In this document: one piece after another, positions 12,601 through 24,147 of the stretch
Layout of the letters: every line of letters starts with the position of its first letter
How positions within the stretch are numbered: the first letter of the stretch is position 1
Source: Rhyzopertha dominica
Lineage: Eukaryota; Arthropoda; Insecta; Coleoptera; Bostrichidae
DNA length: 64,000 nt
Reading direction: 5' to 3'
Assembly (NCBI GenBank): GCA_025024175.1
Contig: QCXZ01000137.1
Span: forward strand, 24,304,001 to 24,368,000
Translations under genes and position numbers: made by a program
The notes under the pieces: model-generated
Database searches by the model: none
Seen by the model: the letters and a program-made list of their open reading frames with translations, nothing else
Told to the model about the DNA's origin: nothing

Positions 12601-13797
12601 GCTTGTATTTTACGGCGATAACGATGCAATAACTACCCTTCAAGTATCTGATGCAGCATTCATTTTATGCAGCCTACTAGTGGCAGGTTGTTCTTTAGTT
12701 CGATCTAAAACGTCTTCCTCAAAGGCCATCTGTTCGCAGATGTCCACTTTATCTGGTTTAAACTTGCCTTTTTCTCTGATCCGACAATGGAACGACAAGC
12801 TTATTTTAGATTAGTGATTTATACTCGAATGCAAAAATTTTCTACCGCTAGATCCCCTATAACAATTTCAAGTTTGGAACTGGCCGTTGTAATGCGAGGA
12901 ATCTGGGAACACCATAAAATATGATGTGTCTGATTTTAAAATAGTACACTTACACAAGTGACCTATATGCTATAATTCGCTAAAACAAGATTATTGTATA
13001 CACCATATACAGAAATAAATTTCCTTTCAGGATGCTGTTGTTGATTGGGCAAGAGATCACAGAGTCCATCACAAGTATAGCGAGACTGATGCCGACCCTC
13101 ACAATGCCAAAAGAGGCTTTTTCTTCTCCCACGTGGGTTGGTTGCTGTGCCGTAAACACCCGCAAGTCAAGGAAAAAGGACAGGGCATCGACATGTCCGA
13201 TTTATACAACGATCCAATTCTAGCGTTTCAAAAGAAATACTATCTGATTTTGATGCCGCTTGCTTGTTTTGTCCTCCCAGTCGGTATACCAATGTACGTC
13301 TGGAATGAGACCTTCGTCAACGCGTGGTGCATCAATTTGTTTAGGTATACCTTAACACTGAATGCCACTTGGTTGGTGAACTCTGCAGCTCATCTTTGGG
13401 GTGGAAAACCATATGACAGGTAAGTGAGATTTTCGATTACGAATCGATTTGTTTGTAACGTATTTTTTCGATGTGCAGGTTTATTAACCCTGCTGAAAAC
13501 CTGAGCACTGCAATCCTTGCTATGGGAGAAGGATGGCACAATTACCACCACACTTTTCCATGGGACTACAAGGCTGCCGAGTTGGGAAAATACAGTGTCA
13601 ACTTTACCGTTGGATTTATTGACCTCATGGCTAAGATAGGTTGGGCATATGATCTAAAAACAGCATCGGTAGATATGATTAAGAAGAGGGTAGAAAGAAC
13701 GGGTGACGGTTCTCATGACTTGTGGGGATGGGGTGATAAAGACCAGTCAGAAGAAGAAAGGAAGGATGCCATCATTATTAATAAGAAAGACTGTTAA
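9649..13797 (+). CDS. Acyl-CoA desaturase A (NPAE-type), complete, four coding exons
   Basis: This is a membrane acyl-CoA desaturase, expected to act in the endoplasmic reticulum and insert a double bond into a fatty acyl-CoA using O2 and cytochrome b5. Coding exons are 9649-9862, 10853-10983, 13031-13419 and 13479-13797, joined by GT-AG introns in phases 1, 0 and 2, giving 350 residues. Histidine boxes are HRLWAH (about 88-93), HRVHH (125-129) and HNYHH (265-269). Hydrophobic stretches follow WRNI (about 42-60) and lie in exon 3 (YYLILMPLACFVLP). The lepidopteran signature position reads NPAE (248-251). The start is the ATG three bases after a splice acceptor and matches the start of paralogue B. 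The last intron is only 59 bp. Family assignment is secure; double-bond position and tissue are not. It is the nearest relative of B, 15 kb downstream. Confidence 0.95.
11388..12515. repeat. Inverted-repeat element inside intron 2 of desaturase A
   Basis: The left arm (about 11388-11515, with GCGTGTGCATTAAATAGTAT) is mirrored by the right arm (about 12361-12515, with ATACTATTTAACGCACACGC). The similarity continues inward through GTATTTTGGTTTT. The middle has no coding capacity. It is a non-autonomous foldback or MITE-like insertion that makes up more than half of this intron. The ends are not exactly fixed. Confidence 0.6.
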
Positions 13798-13887
13798 CTA
13801 AAGTGTGAACTATTTGATGTTTGTTTTGTGAATGCAACAAGGGTGAGATTACTGAAAGACTTAAAAAAGTTTATTTTTAATTAGTAT

Positions 13888-14119
13888 AATAAACTTATGA
13901 TAGGTTGTACAAAGTATCTACTACTTTAAGGTTATTTATGTTTACTATAGCTACATTAAATTTGTGTCCATGCGACAAGTGATATAGTTATTAAAATAGT
14001 AGAAGGTTTTGTTACTTGAACTTTGTTGTATTTGACAGTTAGCTATTGTTATAATTATAACTCTGTGACCCGAAGGTCAAGTTTTTTTACATTCCGTAGT
14101 CTATTTTCGTGACAATAAA
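13888..14119 (+). terminator. Poly(A) signals of desaturase A
   Basis: AATAAA occurs at 13888-13893 (91 bp after the stop codon) and again at 14114-14119 (317 bp after). Either could end the transcript. Confidence 0.55.
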
Positions 14120-15189
14120 TTATTTTCGAACTAAACGAGTTTGATTTATTGGAAGCATCATGTATTAAATGCATGCCAGGCATACTTTGGTATACTTACC
14201 AGCAGCGTACTTTGTTATCAGTTCTAGAGATACACATGGTATCCAAATGAATACAAGCACCAGCTTTTAGAAACAAGAAACCTATCAAAACAAAAAAAGT
14301 TGCAATTGGATTTGATGCGCAACAGCAGAAACTTTCTCGCGAGGTCCTCCACGAACGGCGGCTCGTTCGAGAGCTGATGGGAAATGTTCGTAGTTGATGG
14401 AGTTTTGTCCATGACGGTTGAACCCAACATTGACAAATTATCTATGTTATTTAATAGTAGGCATTCGCTGACAAATCATAAAAGACTACGTACCTGATAA
14501 CTTTTTTAATTGATTAGCTGTTATATATTTTTGCCAATCAAAAGAAAATGGTTCAGGGCTGAGAAAGCTTAGGACGCGGCCATGGATGTTGTGACTTTTT
14601 ACTTAAGACGGGCAATCAATTCCTTTCACTCATTTAAGTCGTCGGGATCTGATATATTATATTTAGTATATTTCCTGCGCTTGTCAGGAAGGCGGGTGAT
14701 ATCATCGTAGGGCCGCTTTATCACATTATAAAAGTGTCTGTAGCTTTGGAACCCATAGCGATGTCCTGGAGGCGGTGTCGCGTTGTGTTTATTCTAAAAG
14801 CTGGTCGAGTTTATTATGACCAGCCTAAGGATTTTCGGATCTTTTATGTATTTTTTTTTACTTCCAATCACGTTGACAGTCAAGGGTAGGTCGATCACTT
14901 TTTGTTACTCCCGTGCGGGGTTGACTGCCTTATTGGAGATGGGACACACATCACATGATTGGGTAGAGTTCAGTACTACGTGTTACAGCATTTATTACCC
15001 AACAGTACAAAACCGATTACAGGAAAAACATAGAAACATCTCATAGTCATGGTGAAATGCGACTAGATGGCGCTAGATGGATCCATACATCAATATTGCA
15101 ACACATATGTAACATCAGCAACATCCCCCAAAGCTATCCATACAGCCAACTTCAATGCCCGGGTAGAGAAGTCGCAAAGAAATCATATA
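14120..15189. other. Intergenic, nothing recognised
   Basis: No supported gene. Short frames (for example 14816-15046) resemble nothing I know. A TATAAAAG-like word near 14731 has no gene behind it. Confidence 0.4.
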
Positions 15190-15830
15190 TTGCATAGCAG
15201 TAGTTGCTTCTAGAATAATCCGTGTAAAAAGTAGTAGACGCGCGAGAATAATACTGCATTGCCTATGCCCAAGTTAACAAGAAACTTTATACTTGATAGG
15301 ATTCTTCTAACCCATGAGCATCGAAGTTAAAATGAATCTAATAAAGCCATCTTTCAGGATACCTCCTATCCAACCGAACGAATAAAAACTTCAGAAACCT
15401 TCTCTGCACTAAGTCAAAGCCGCAACGATGCACCCGACAGAATGGGTACCAGATTAACGCTATCAACGTGATGCATAGAAAACCCGAAATCAAACCAACT
15501 CTCAAGCCCTTAACCAGTTCAAATCAATCCATGACAGTTCCATCGATGAGTAATCAAATCGTATAATAGAAGGACGACGAGTTGAGTGTGACAGCTTTGC
15601 ATTTGGAGATGTTCAATTTAATGTTGTTCTTTCGACAACATTCCCTAGCACTAGACACTAGAGCAGTCGCCGTCTAGAAGACAGCAGTCGGTAATAGAAA
15701 GACTATTCCTAAATATGTTCTGGAAGCAATCGATTCCGCCAAATTATTAATAAGAATATTTAAAAACAGCGAACCTAGATTAGAACCCTGAGGTACTTTC
15801 AAACGAGCGGAATATTCTTTATATAAAGAA
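15190..15830 (-). pseudogene. Degraded non-LTR retrotransposon reverse transcriptase
   Basis: Read on the minus strand from 15830, the sequence shows reverse transcriptase landmarks. These are a PQGSNLGSLFLNILINNLA block, which is the motif before the catalytic aspartates, then NIKLNISKCKAVTLN, then RCGFDLVQRRFLKFLF. Several stops and frameshifts interrupt it, and no intact YADD is visible. It resembles the jockey/R1 group of non-LTR elements in order and wording, but is too decayed to place. It lies in the opposite orientation to desaturases A and B and is separate from the better-preserved element at 16-18 kb. Confidence 0.65.
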
Positions 15831-16004
15831 TGTATGACTTTGATCAATAAATAAGCCCACTAACATGTATACTAATTTATTACTAGTTACTTTAAACGGG
15901 GTATGAATGCTTTACATGCATGTACATACATATTTAACCATAGAGGTGGTTGACTGTTAATGTTGAATTCTGAATTTAAAAGTCTTGGAATCAGTCTATG
16001 AATA

Positions 16005-17935
16005 AATGAATATTAATAATAATAATGGTCTTTATTTCCCATCGTCCCATAAAATTTACATCAGAGTATGTAGTTTATTACAATAATTTCATAATGCAAC
16101 TTAATTTATAAATAACATTTTCTTGTATACAACATAAAGAAAATTGAAGCAAAATAGGTACTCCATGAATGAGCAAAAGAAAAAAAAGGAAATCCCAAGT
16201 GGAAGTTCAGCTCATAGTGCAAATAAATTTGAACTGTCTGTTCTGCCACTTAACCCTTGAATCACATGTGTATAAAAAACAGGTTAATATATAAGTGCAA
16301 TGGACTCGGCGCTCCTCAGAAAAATAAGAACTATAAAAAATATATATATTCAGATTAATATAAATATGTAGCGTAGTCCATAATAGCAGCACACCAACAC
16401 AGCATACGCAAACGAAGAAACAAGAAGGGAAAAAAATCCTATATGAAGTGGTCACCCTCCAATAAATATTGTTTTAAACTTTTCTTGAATGAACCAATTT
16501 CAAAATCTTTCAGAAAATTGGGAATTTCATTATAAACTTTGCAAATATTGTAATGAAAAGACTGTCTTAAAATAGCAGTGTGATGTATCGGCGGCGTAAG
16601 TTTAGAACCCAAATTCCTAAGATTTAGGTTATGAACATCTGTTCTATAAGTTAATTTGTTTAGCAGGTACGGCGGATATCCACTCTGAAGGATCTTGTGA
16701 AATAAACAGGACATATGTAGATACCTTCTTGTTCTCATAGTTAGCCAACCTAACTCAGAAAATTTGCAAGATCTGTGATCATTTCTCCTCATACCAAACA
16801 CAAATCGGATACATGAATTTTACACCCTTTGTATACTCCCTGAAGTCTCACCGTCCAGACAATTCCCGTATACAACGTCACCATAAGAAAAGTGAGACAG
16901 AACTAAGGCTTCACATAATTTGCTTTTAATTTTGTTAGAGAAGTAGGATCGATGTGGATATAATCTTTTTAAACTAGCATATGCTTTACGTATACAATGT
17001 GTAACATGCTCCTTAAATCGCAGTTTGGAATCCATTATTAAGCCCAAATTTTTTGCACTTTCGACAATTGGAATCTGTACATTATTACAATAAAACTTAG
17101 CAACGTTTAGTAACTGTAGCGTTCATTTTTATTACCAAATATTAAAATTTTTGACTCTGTTGGATTTATTTTCAGTGAATGTTTGGCCGCGTATGAACAA
17201 ACATTTTCCAAATCAGTATTGATCAAATCGATTGCTTGCATAGATTGATTAAAGTAGAAACTATGATACAATTGAGTGTCATCTGCATACATGTGACAAG
17301 CACAAGTACTAATATGCTGATGAAGAGTGCACGTATATATAGAGAATAACAGGGGCCCAAGTACGGATCCCTGTGGAACACCTTTAGTTAAATACTCATG
17401 AGAAGAAAGATCATCAACAATTTTTACGACTTGCCTTCTTCCACTCAGGTAATCTCTAAACAGTTCAATAGAACTTTCATGCAATCCAATATAATTAAGA
17501 ATAGAAAATAACATAGGATGAGAAATTGTATCAAATGCCCTACTGAAATCAAGCAAAATAAGTACACTGATTTGGTTTACATCAGTTGCTGTAATAATAT
17601 CATCAGTTAATTTAAGCAAAGCAGTTGTGCAACTATGATTAGGTCGGAATCCAGACTGGATGAAAGGCAGAATACTATACCGTTCTAAGTGTTGCCTGAG
17701 TTGAAGTGCTAATATCTTCTCCATAATTTTTGACATCACGGGTAGTAAGCTTATAGGCCTTAGATCATTTAAGCTCGTCGGCTGAGTGGTCTTNGGTACG
17801 GGAGTAACAACAGTTTCCTTCCAGATACTTGGAAATGTGTTAGTTGTTATACTAGCGTTTATTATATGTGTGACATACGGTAGAATATCCGGACAGCAAA
17901 GCCGCTTATAATACCTCTGCGGGTACGTAAATAAG
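16005..17935 (-). mobile_element. 5'-truncated non-LTR retrotransposon (jockey/CR1-like)
   Basis: This minus-strand element keeps a reverse transcriptase domain. It reads NDLRPISLLP (in frame upstream of 17739), SGFRPNHSCTTALLKLTDDI, LLDFSRAFDTISH, KGVPQGSVLGPLLFSIY and the catalytic YADD, all within 17107-17930. C-terminal parts continue in other frames at 16820-17047 and 16439-16801, so at least two frameshifts or stops break the ORF. The 3' end is an AATAAAG followed by an (ATT)n tail, seen as TTAATAATAATAATGG near 16012-16027 on the plus strand. That tail is typical of this group of non-LTR elements. Endonuclease and ORF1 are missing, so it is a dead 5'-truncated copy. Confidence 0.85.
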
Positions 17936-20900
17936 AAATAATTAATTTTACAACGTAGCAGTAAAAAAGACTAGTTCTTTAGCACAACGAGGATTGCATG
18001 ATTTAACAGAATCCACAGGACTTTCAATTTTTTTTTTGCTATCATTGGATAAATTTTACAAAACGCAGAATTCTGGTGCAGTTTAACTTTTGACTTTTAA
18101 CTTTATGCTGAATTCTACACTTGTTGCAAAATGGCAAAGTATAACTGGAATTTTATTGGACTAAGGTAGACAACAGTAAGACAAGACAACATAAGTTTCC
18201 TGCAAAAGTATTCAGTACCTGCAAAATGGGTAGGCACCTGAATTAATTGTTCTGTGTAGACCGCTGTATCTTAGAATACAGAACGCTTTCGCAAAGTATT
18301 GCACATTCGAATGAAGTAACTGGTTTATTCCTCACAATACTCCTTAATATTGATTTAACGATTCGTCGTATATGATTTCAATTCAATTTTCGTTGTACTG
18401 CTTATTCTAATATATGCGCAATTACAGACATACGCATTGGTTTTAGTTAAGAGGTCTACTCAGAACGAATCTTGAATATCAATTGAAAATATCGAATTAT
18501 CTAGATAAGTAAAATTGTTACCATAAAGAACCATACATACTCTTATTTTCAATACTTTGTGAATAAACCTCATAGTGTGGAAGACGCTGAAAATTAAAGT
18601 AAAGTAAATTAAAGTAATATTTGCTATTATACTTTTTCAAGAATCCAAGGCAGAGTTGGTCATTGTTAAATTTTTCTGCGAATTTAAATAAACTTTTATA
18701 TGTTGTTTGAATAGAGCAGTTTCAAGAAATATTTTAAAGCAATCTAATTTACTATTTTTAACTTAAAACATAGATTTTATAGAAATAAGCACATATGACT
18801 ACGGACTACAAATTGTATTCTTTTATGAGGTTTCCTTTCATAGAACGGAACTTAAATTTGGACATAGCGCTGTAGAGTCACGGTGCCATATCGAAATAAT
18901 GATCTATACTAAAAAATTGTTAGAAATGATACTTACAGGCTAAATCAGGAATTTTAAATTGTTAAAGTATTTTCAGGTATATTTGAAAATGGCGTGGGAG
19001 CTTGAACCACAACGATATTGTATTTACATATGCTTATAAAATAACCTGTCCTAACTGACCGACGGACGAATGACTTCGTTGAAGCTGGACACATGAAATT
19101 TGGCCAGTATGGTCCCTTCATAACGCAAATCCTACTGGGGAACGATTTTTGTAAATACTACTAGCAAGGGATGAAATAGGGGATGAAATTTCGTTTTGTT
19201 ACGTTTCTAAACGACACTAGTAAACCAAATAATCAAAACACTTACCTGATAGGTAACAAGAATGAGTGCGTCGGCTAACTCAGAGGAGTTAGGGGGTGAG
19301 TAAACAAATAGAAAAGAAATACTAAATTATCTTAAAAGACAATTATGTATAAATCAGCGCCAGACAGTCCTAACCTGCACTCAACGTATTATTTGCTGTC
19401 ACAAAGCAAAATTGAAGGCAAAGACAATAATGTTTTGATCACTGAAATTACAATGCACTGACGAAAGAAAAAACCTGAATACCTTAGAACTCTTTGTTTA
19501 TTAAAATAAATTCATAGCAAAAGAATCGATATTCAATAATCATTCAATATAAAGACCAAACTTTGGTTTGATTGCGCAATCGCTCCCTTACACATCATAA
19601 ATACACTTCAAATTAATTATAAAACAACGTTCAGCAATTAAGAACAGCTAATCATTTAANTATGGTTAAATTCTTTACATATTTGANTAACCAATATCAA
19701 GTACGCNTTATGTTTAAAAGAAAATGCAATATCACCAAAAAAAGGATGAATGATTGAACGAATAAGTATAGCAAGACTGTAATCTAAGGCTACACAAAGT
19801 TAATGTTGGAAATAAACTCAGATAAGAGAAATATTAAAGTATTAATATTTAAGAAAAGATAAGTTTAAATAAACTATGATCGTCAACATTTAATACAAAA
19901 TTAGTTGATAAATATCAGTCGTGTTGGGGAAAGCAATAAGTTTATTTCGCGTGCGACGCACAATGGCAGGAACAGGAACAACAAGTGTGATAAGAAATTA
20001 CAAAATGACTGCTAACCGATTTTGTAAGACTAACGCGGCAGAAACGTATTATGTACTTTTATGCGGTAAATGTCTTATACTGTAGGTACTTATCACTTAA
20101 TCTAGCAGGAAGCCCTGGTGGTGCCCTTGTATCTTCTCTATGACTTGATTTCCCATCAGCCAAGACCAGAGGCATACATCCAGCCACAATTTCCTTCGTA
20201 TGAACCGCAACAATCTCCTCCGGAAACAATGTATGACCACGGCGAAGAAATATCCAAGAGAAACTGCTCAATTTGCTAAGGTGATGCAATAGCCTCACAA
20301 TCCGTAAGCAAGTAAAACGGTAGTTGAAAAAAGGCCTATTGCATAAACAAAGAAACAATAAATGCCAGACAGACGCAAACGACGCTACAAAAGCCCTACC
20401 TTTTATTTACCTGATGACCGAGGGTAGTTGGTGGAAAACCAAGCACATGTATAGTCGCGAGGTGATATAATCCCGCTAAGCGGTTAGATAAGCGCTCCAA
20501 AAGAATCCAAATGTATTCACACTAATCAAAAATTAAGCACTTACTTAAAATTCAGATCACAATATGCCAAATTAGACGAAAATTTCAAGTGACTGTTCAC
20601 CTCTGCATGTGCGATCCAAAGTGAAGTATTTTCCGCCCGATAAAAATGGAATTTAGAGAAAATACAAGGAGGCAACCCACTATAATGTAGAATAACGATG
20701 TTAATTGATGACGCATTGCACCCCTAACGTTAAATATCAGCGAAAATTTTAATTGTTATAGTTTTTTCGTAATTTTTGTCAAGTTAAATGAAGTTAAAGG
20801 CATAAAAATTGGTATATGTCTTGCGAATTAATCTTGTCATCTAAAAAAAGTCAAAGATCAAATTGACAGGGTTTTTCTGCATTTCCATTATAAACAGTAA

Positions 20901-21882
20901 GGGTTATCCTATGCATAAATCATATAAAAGTTGCAGATGACGCAATCTTTTACAAAAATTTTTCTAATACTTTTTTCCCACGAATTACCATTCAAGAGAT
21001 ATCGCGATTCCTAAACTTAAAAAATTTGTATTCTATAGAATATGCATACATTTCAGCACCATCTGTAGTGTCCTCAGCACTATTTTTTTCACAACCCTCT
21101 TCCACGATCTATCGTGATTCAGTTTTATTGGACAATATTCTAATAATTATTATATCTATACATTCTAATAAATTATTGTTGATTTCGGGAAAATGTTAGT
21201 CTGGCTGATAATCTTCAAATGCTACTTGAAGGCTAATGTCTTGTTGTTCAAAACTGTTCTAAGAAAGATGTATCACTTGACTCCTCATTGATATCATAAG
21301 AATTTTAATTTGTTGCATTTGATTCAATATTGTAGCAAAACTATCGTCGACAATTGGTACATACATTACAGCCACAGTTTACACTACAACAACACAAACT
21401 GGTATTTTTCTGGAACAGTTGGCTCGTCGAAAGCGAATTTTGTTTGTGATGATGATTTATGAAAAAGTCATGATGTAAGAGAGCTCTGGTTTTTTCAACT
21501 TCTGATTTATTATAAAATTAAGGTAATTTACAAAAAAACGGTCTGCCTTGGCTAAGTTGCTCTTTACCTGCCTGATGAGTCCCAATAGGGCGAAACTAGT
21601 CGTAAGATAAGAATGAATTGACCAGGTTAGATTTATAAAAAAAATTTTTTAATGAAAGTTAAGCAGTCTTACTCTTTTATCTACAAAATGGACAGAGGCA
21701 TTTATCATATCGTGACAAAAAAGTTCTTACCCAACTTTTAATAATAACATATTTTTAACAACAAACAAATTTTTAAAACTGTTAAAACAAACAGGCTTCG
21801 TATACAGGCGGNGTTGGTGATACCTTATTAAAACAATTTTTGTAGATAATTGCACGATCTATAACTTTTGTCTGACCTATTN
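17936..21882. other. Intergenic with one probable dispersed repeat
   Basis: No supported gene. At about 19045-19200 the text CTGACCGACGGACGAATGAC, then ATGAAATTTGGCCAG and GATGAAATAGGGGATGAAAT, resembles a repeat type common in lepidopteran genomes (inference from wording only). A frame at 20059-20358 (-) and a proline/glutamine-rich frame on its opposite strand match no family I know. Three N bases lie at 19660-19707. Confidence 0.35.
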
Positions 21883-22730
21883 TACTTCCACATCCAACGT
21901 ATCGCAAAAAAAATTTTCAAAAATTTTAATTTGCTCATTCGCTTTAAAATGGTCGAAAACGCAAAAAAAAACAAAATTTGAACAAAAAAAAATTCTTGTC
22001 TGTGTGGCTGTGTATCTGATTTTGTTTGTGGACACGATAACTTTCGAAAGACTTAATATATAAAATTGATATTTAGCACGCATATAAATCTCAACTACCC
22101 AAAGCGACCTATTGTTTTTGGGGTAAGTGGAGTATCGGGAAGGGGGTGAAATTGACGGTAACTACCCTTTTTATAAATTTCTAATTTTTATTTTTTTTCC
22201 TTTTAGTATGTGATTTGTAGTATAACTGCGAGTATTATACGTTCTTATAAATTTTCAATGCAGCAAACTGTTAGAAGATATTAGCAAAAAAGCGTCACTT
22301 AAAGAAAACGGTTTTTTCCTAAATATCTCCGAATATATTTAATATATTCAAAAAATGAAAATACCATTAGATAGGAAATAAAATTTCCACAAAAAGTGTC
22401 GTAGAAAATTTATTCAAAATTTTGACATTTTCGAAATATTTCCAAAAAACCTATTTTGGACCCTGCTCGTACGATTTTTTTAAATTTTGGTATTATATAG
22501 AAAATCGAACTTCTGATCAGAAAGCACTGTCGCAATTTTTTTGTTAAGTTAATAATTTTCGAGTTATTTGGAAAAACCGATTTTAAAATTTATATATATT
22601 TGCTAATATCACGAGGACTGTTTGTCTTAGAAGAAATGTGTAGAGAAAAAATGCTCAATACCTGATTACTAATCGTATAGTATAAGAAATAAAAACGTAA
22701 ATGTCATTTTGACAATTGGATATGGAAGTA
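21883..22730 (-). repeat. Dispersed inverted-repeat element, copy 2
   Basis: This is the reverse-orientation relative of 2688-3376. It is bounded by TACTTCCACATCCAA at the left and TTGGATATGGAAGTA at the right. It shares the poly-pyrimidine and FDHFKA-like stretch and the TTTGCTAATATCACGAGGA block with copy 1. Numerous indels separate the copies, so both are old. Confidence 0.65.
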
Positions 22731-24147
22731 CTGATTCAATTTGCAGCTATTTTTAAGATAACACTTGACGTTTACAACAAAAATAAATAATCGATACTTT
22801 TAACTTTTGACTTCGAATAATTCTTTTAGCAGACGTAGAACAGTTGGAGATTTTTGATATTTCATTTGAAACAGTGTACCTAAGACCTGCGCCAATATTC
22901 AGCTCAATGAGAATTATTGTAAACTTACCATTATTTTCTCGTTTATTTTAGATGGACCTATATTAAATGCTTTTCTGCTCGAAAATATTTTTAGCACCTC
23001 AATCCAGAAAGTATACGACACTATTCTGACACTATTAGTGTAGCATCCAAACCGGTGGTACAAAACGACATGGATAATATCTAGTGCCGATCTATCTCCA
23101 CTAGTTTAGGCTTAAAGGCTTCGCTCCAGCTAAGTTGACAAGATGAATGGATAAGTCTAAAACAAGTTCTAGAATATGTGTCGAAAAAAGTTTTTAAGGT
23201 GACGAAAAAGTACTTACAACAACGAATCATTTAATAAAATGAGATTTTAGCAGAACTGATTATATATTCGACATGTTACCTTCCTATCAATAATCCATTC
23301 TTTGAACCCGTCACTTTGCCAATCTTTAAGAAGTCAAAAAAGTTCTCACCAGTTCTTACTAATCGGTAGGCTTGTTATCATGACTTTGTAAGTATTTCAA
23401 GCAGACGTAAAATGAGAATAATAAATGTATTTATGGATTATTTCTATTGTATGAAAAATAGTACTAATGAATAGAATTGCACTTGCAGAAGTATGTTTTT
23501 GCATGTAACATATAATGGAGCGATACCCCAGATTAATTTTGAGACTTACATGAGTTGTGATAAGTGGCAGTCGGCGGTGTTAGAAAATAGGTACCCATAT
23601 TTCTTGTAGGCTATTTTCTTTACGTTTTCTTTAAGTAAGTATATAATTGCTAATACTTAACTTATATACAGTGGACTTGTTTAGTTGATTGATTGTAATG
23701 AAGATCTATTGTCCATTGTGCAAGTACATATTAGCAGGTATTGGTGTGCAGAGTTTAAAGCTAGTAAACAAAATCCTTGGGAGTTTGAGTGTAAAGGGCG
23801 GATTTAATTTATATCTAAGTAAATCGCACCGTGATCGCTTCAGGTGAGCCTTATTATATGATGCTCAAATAATAATTGAGACTGAACCTTACGGGTAAAT
23901 TGATGAATCAGTAAATAACCTTTGCCGTTTGCGTCTTTGGGACTTTGTCTATAGTGGACAATCCGAGTGCGATTAAGAAAAAAGCGCATAAACTATGAAT
24001 TTTTCACCTTTTTGCGAATAACTTGCATATTTTGCACTTAGCTTATGTGTTTAACAATAAAAGATGCAGAGTTTTGAGCCTTATCAGAAAAAAAAATTAA
24101 CACAAAATTATATTTTCCTTCTAGTCTTAGAGATTACAAGACGATCC
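22731..24147. other. Intergenic, nothing recognised
   Basis: AT-rich DNA without a supported ORF, RNA gene or repeat that I can identify. Confidence 0.4.

Noticed and set aside
20059..20358. 99-codon minus-strand frame and an opposing proline/glutamine-rich plus-strand frame
   Set aside because: Neither shows recognisable motifs, and no splice or repeat context supports a gene.
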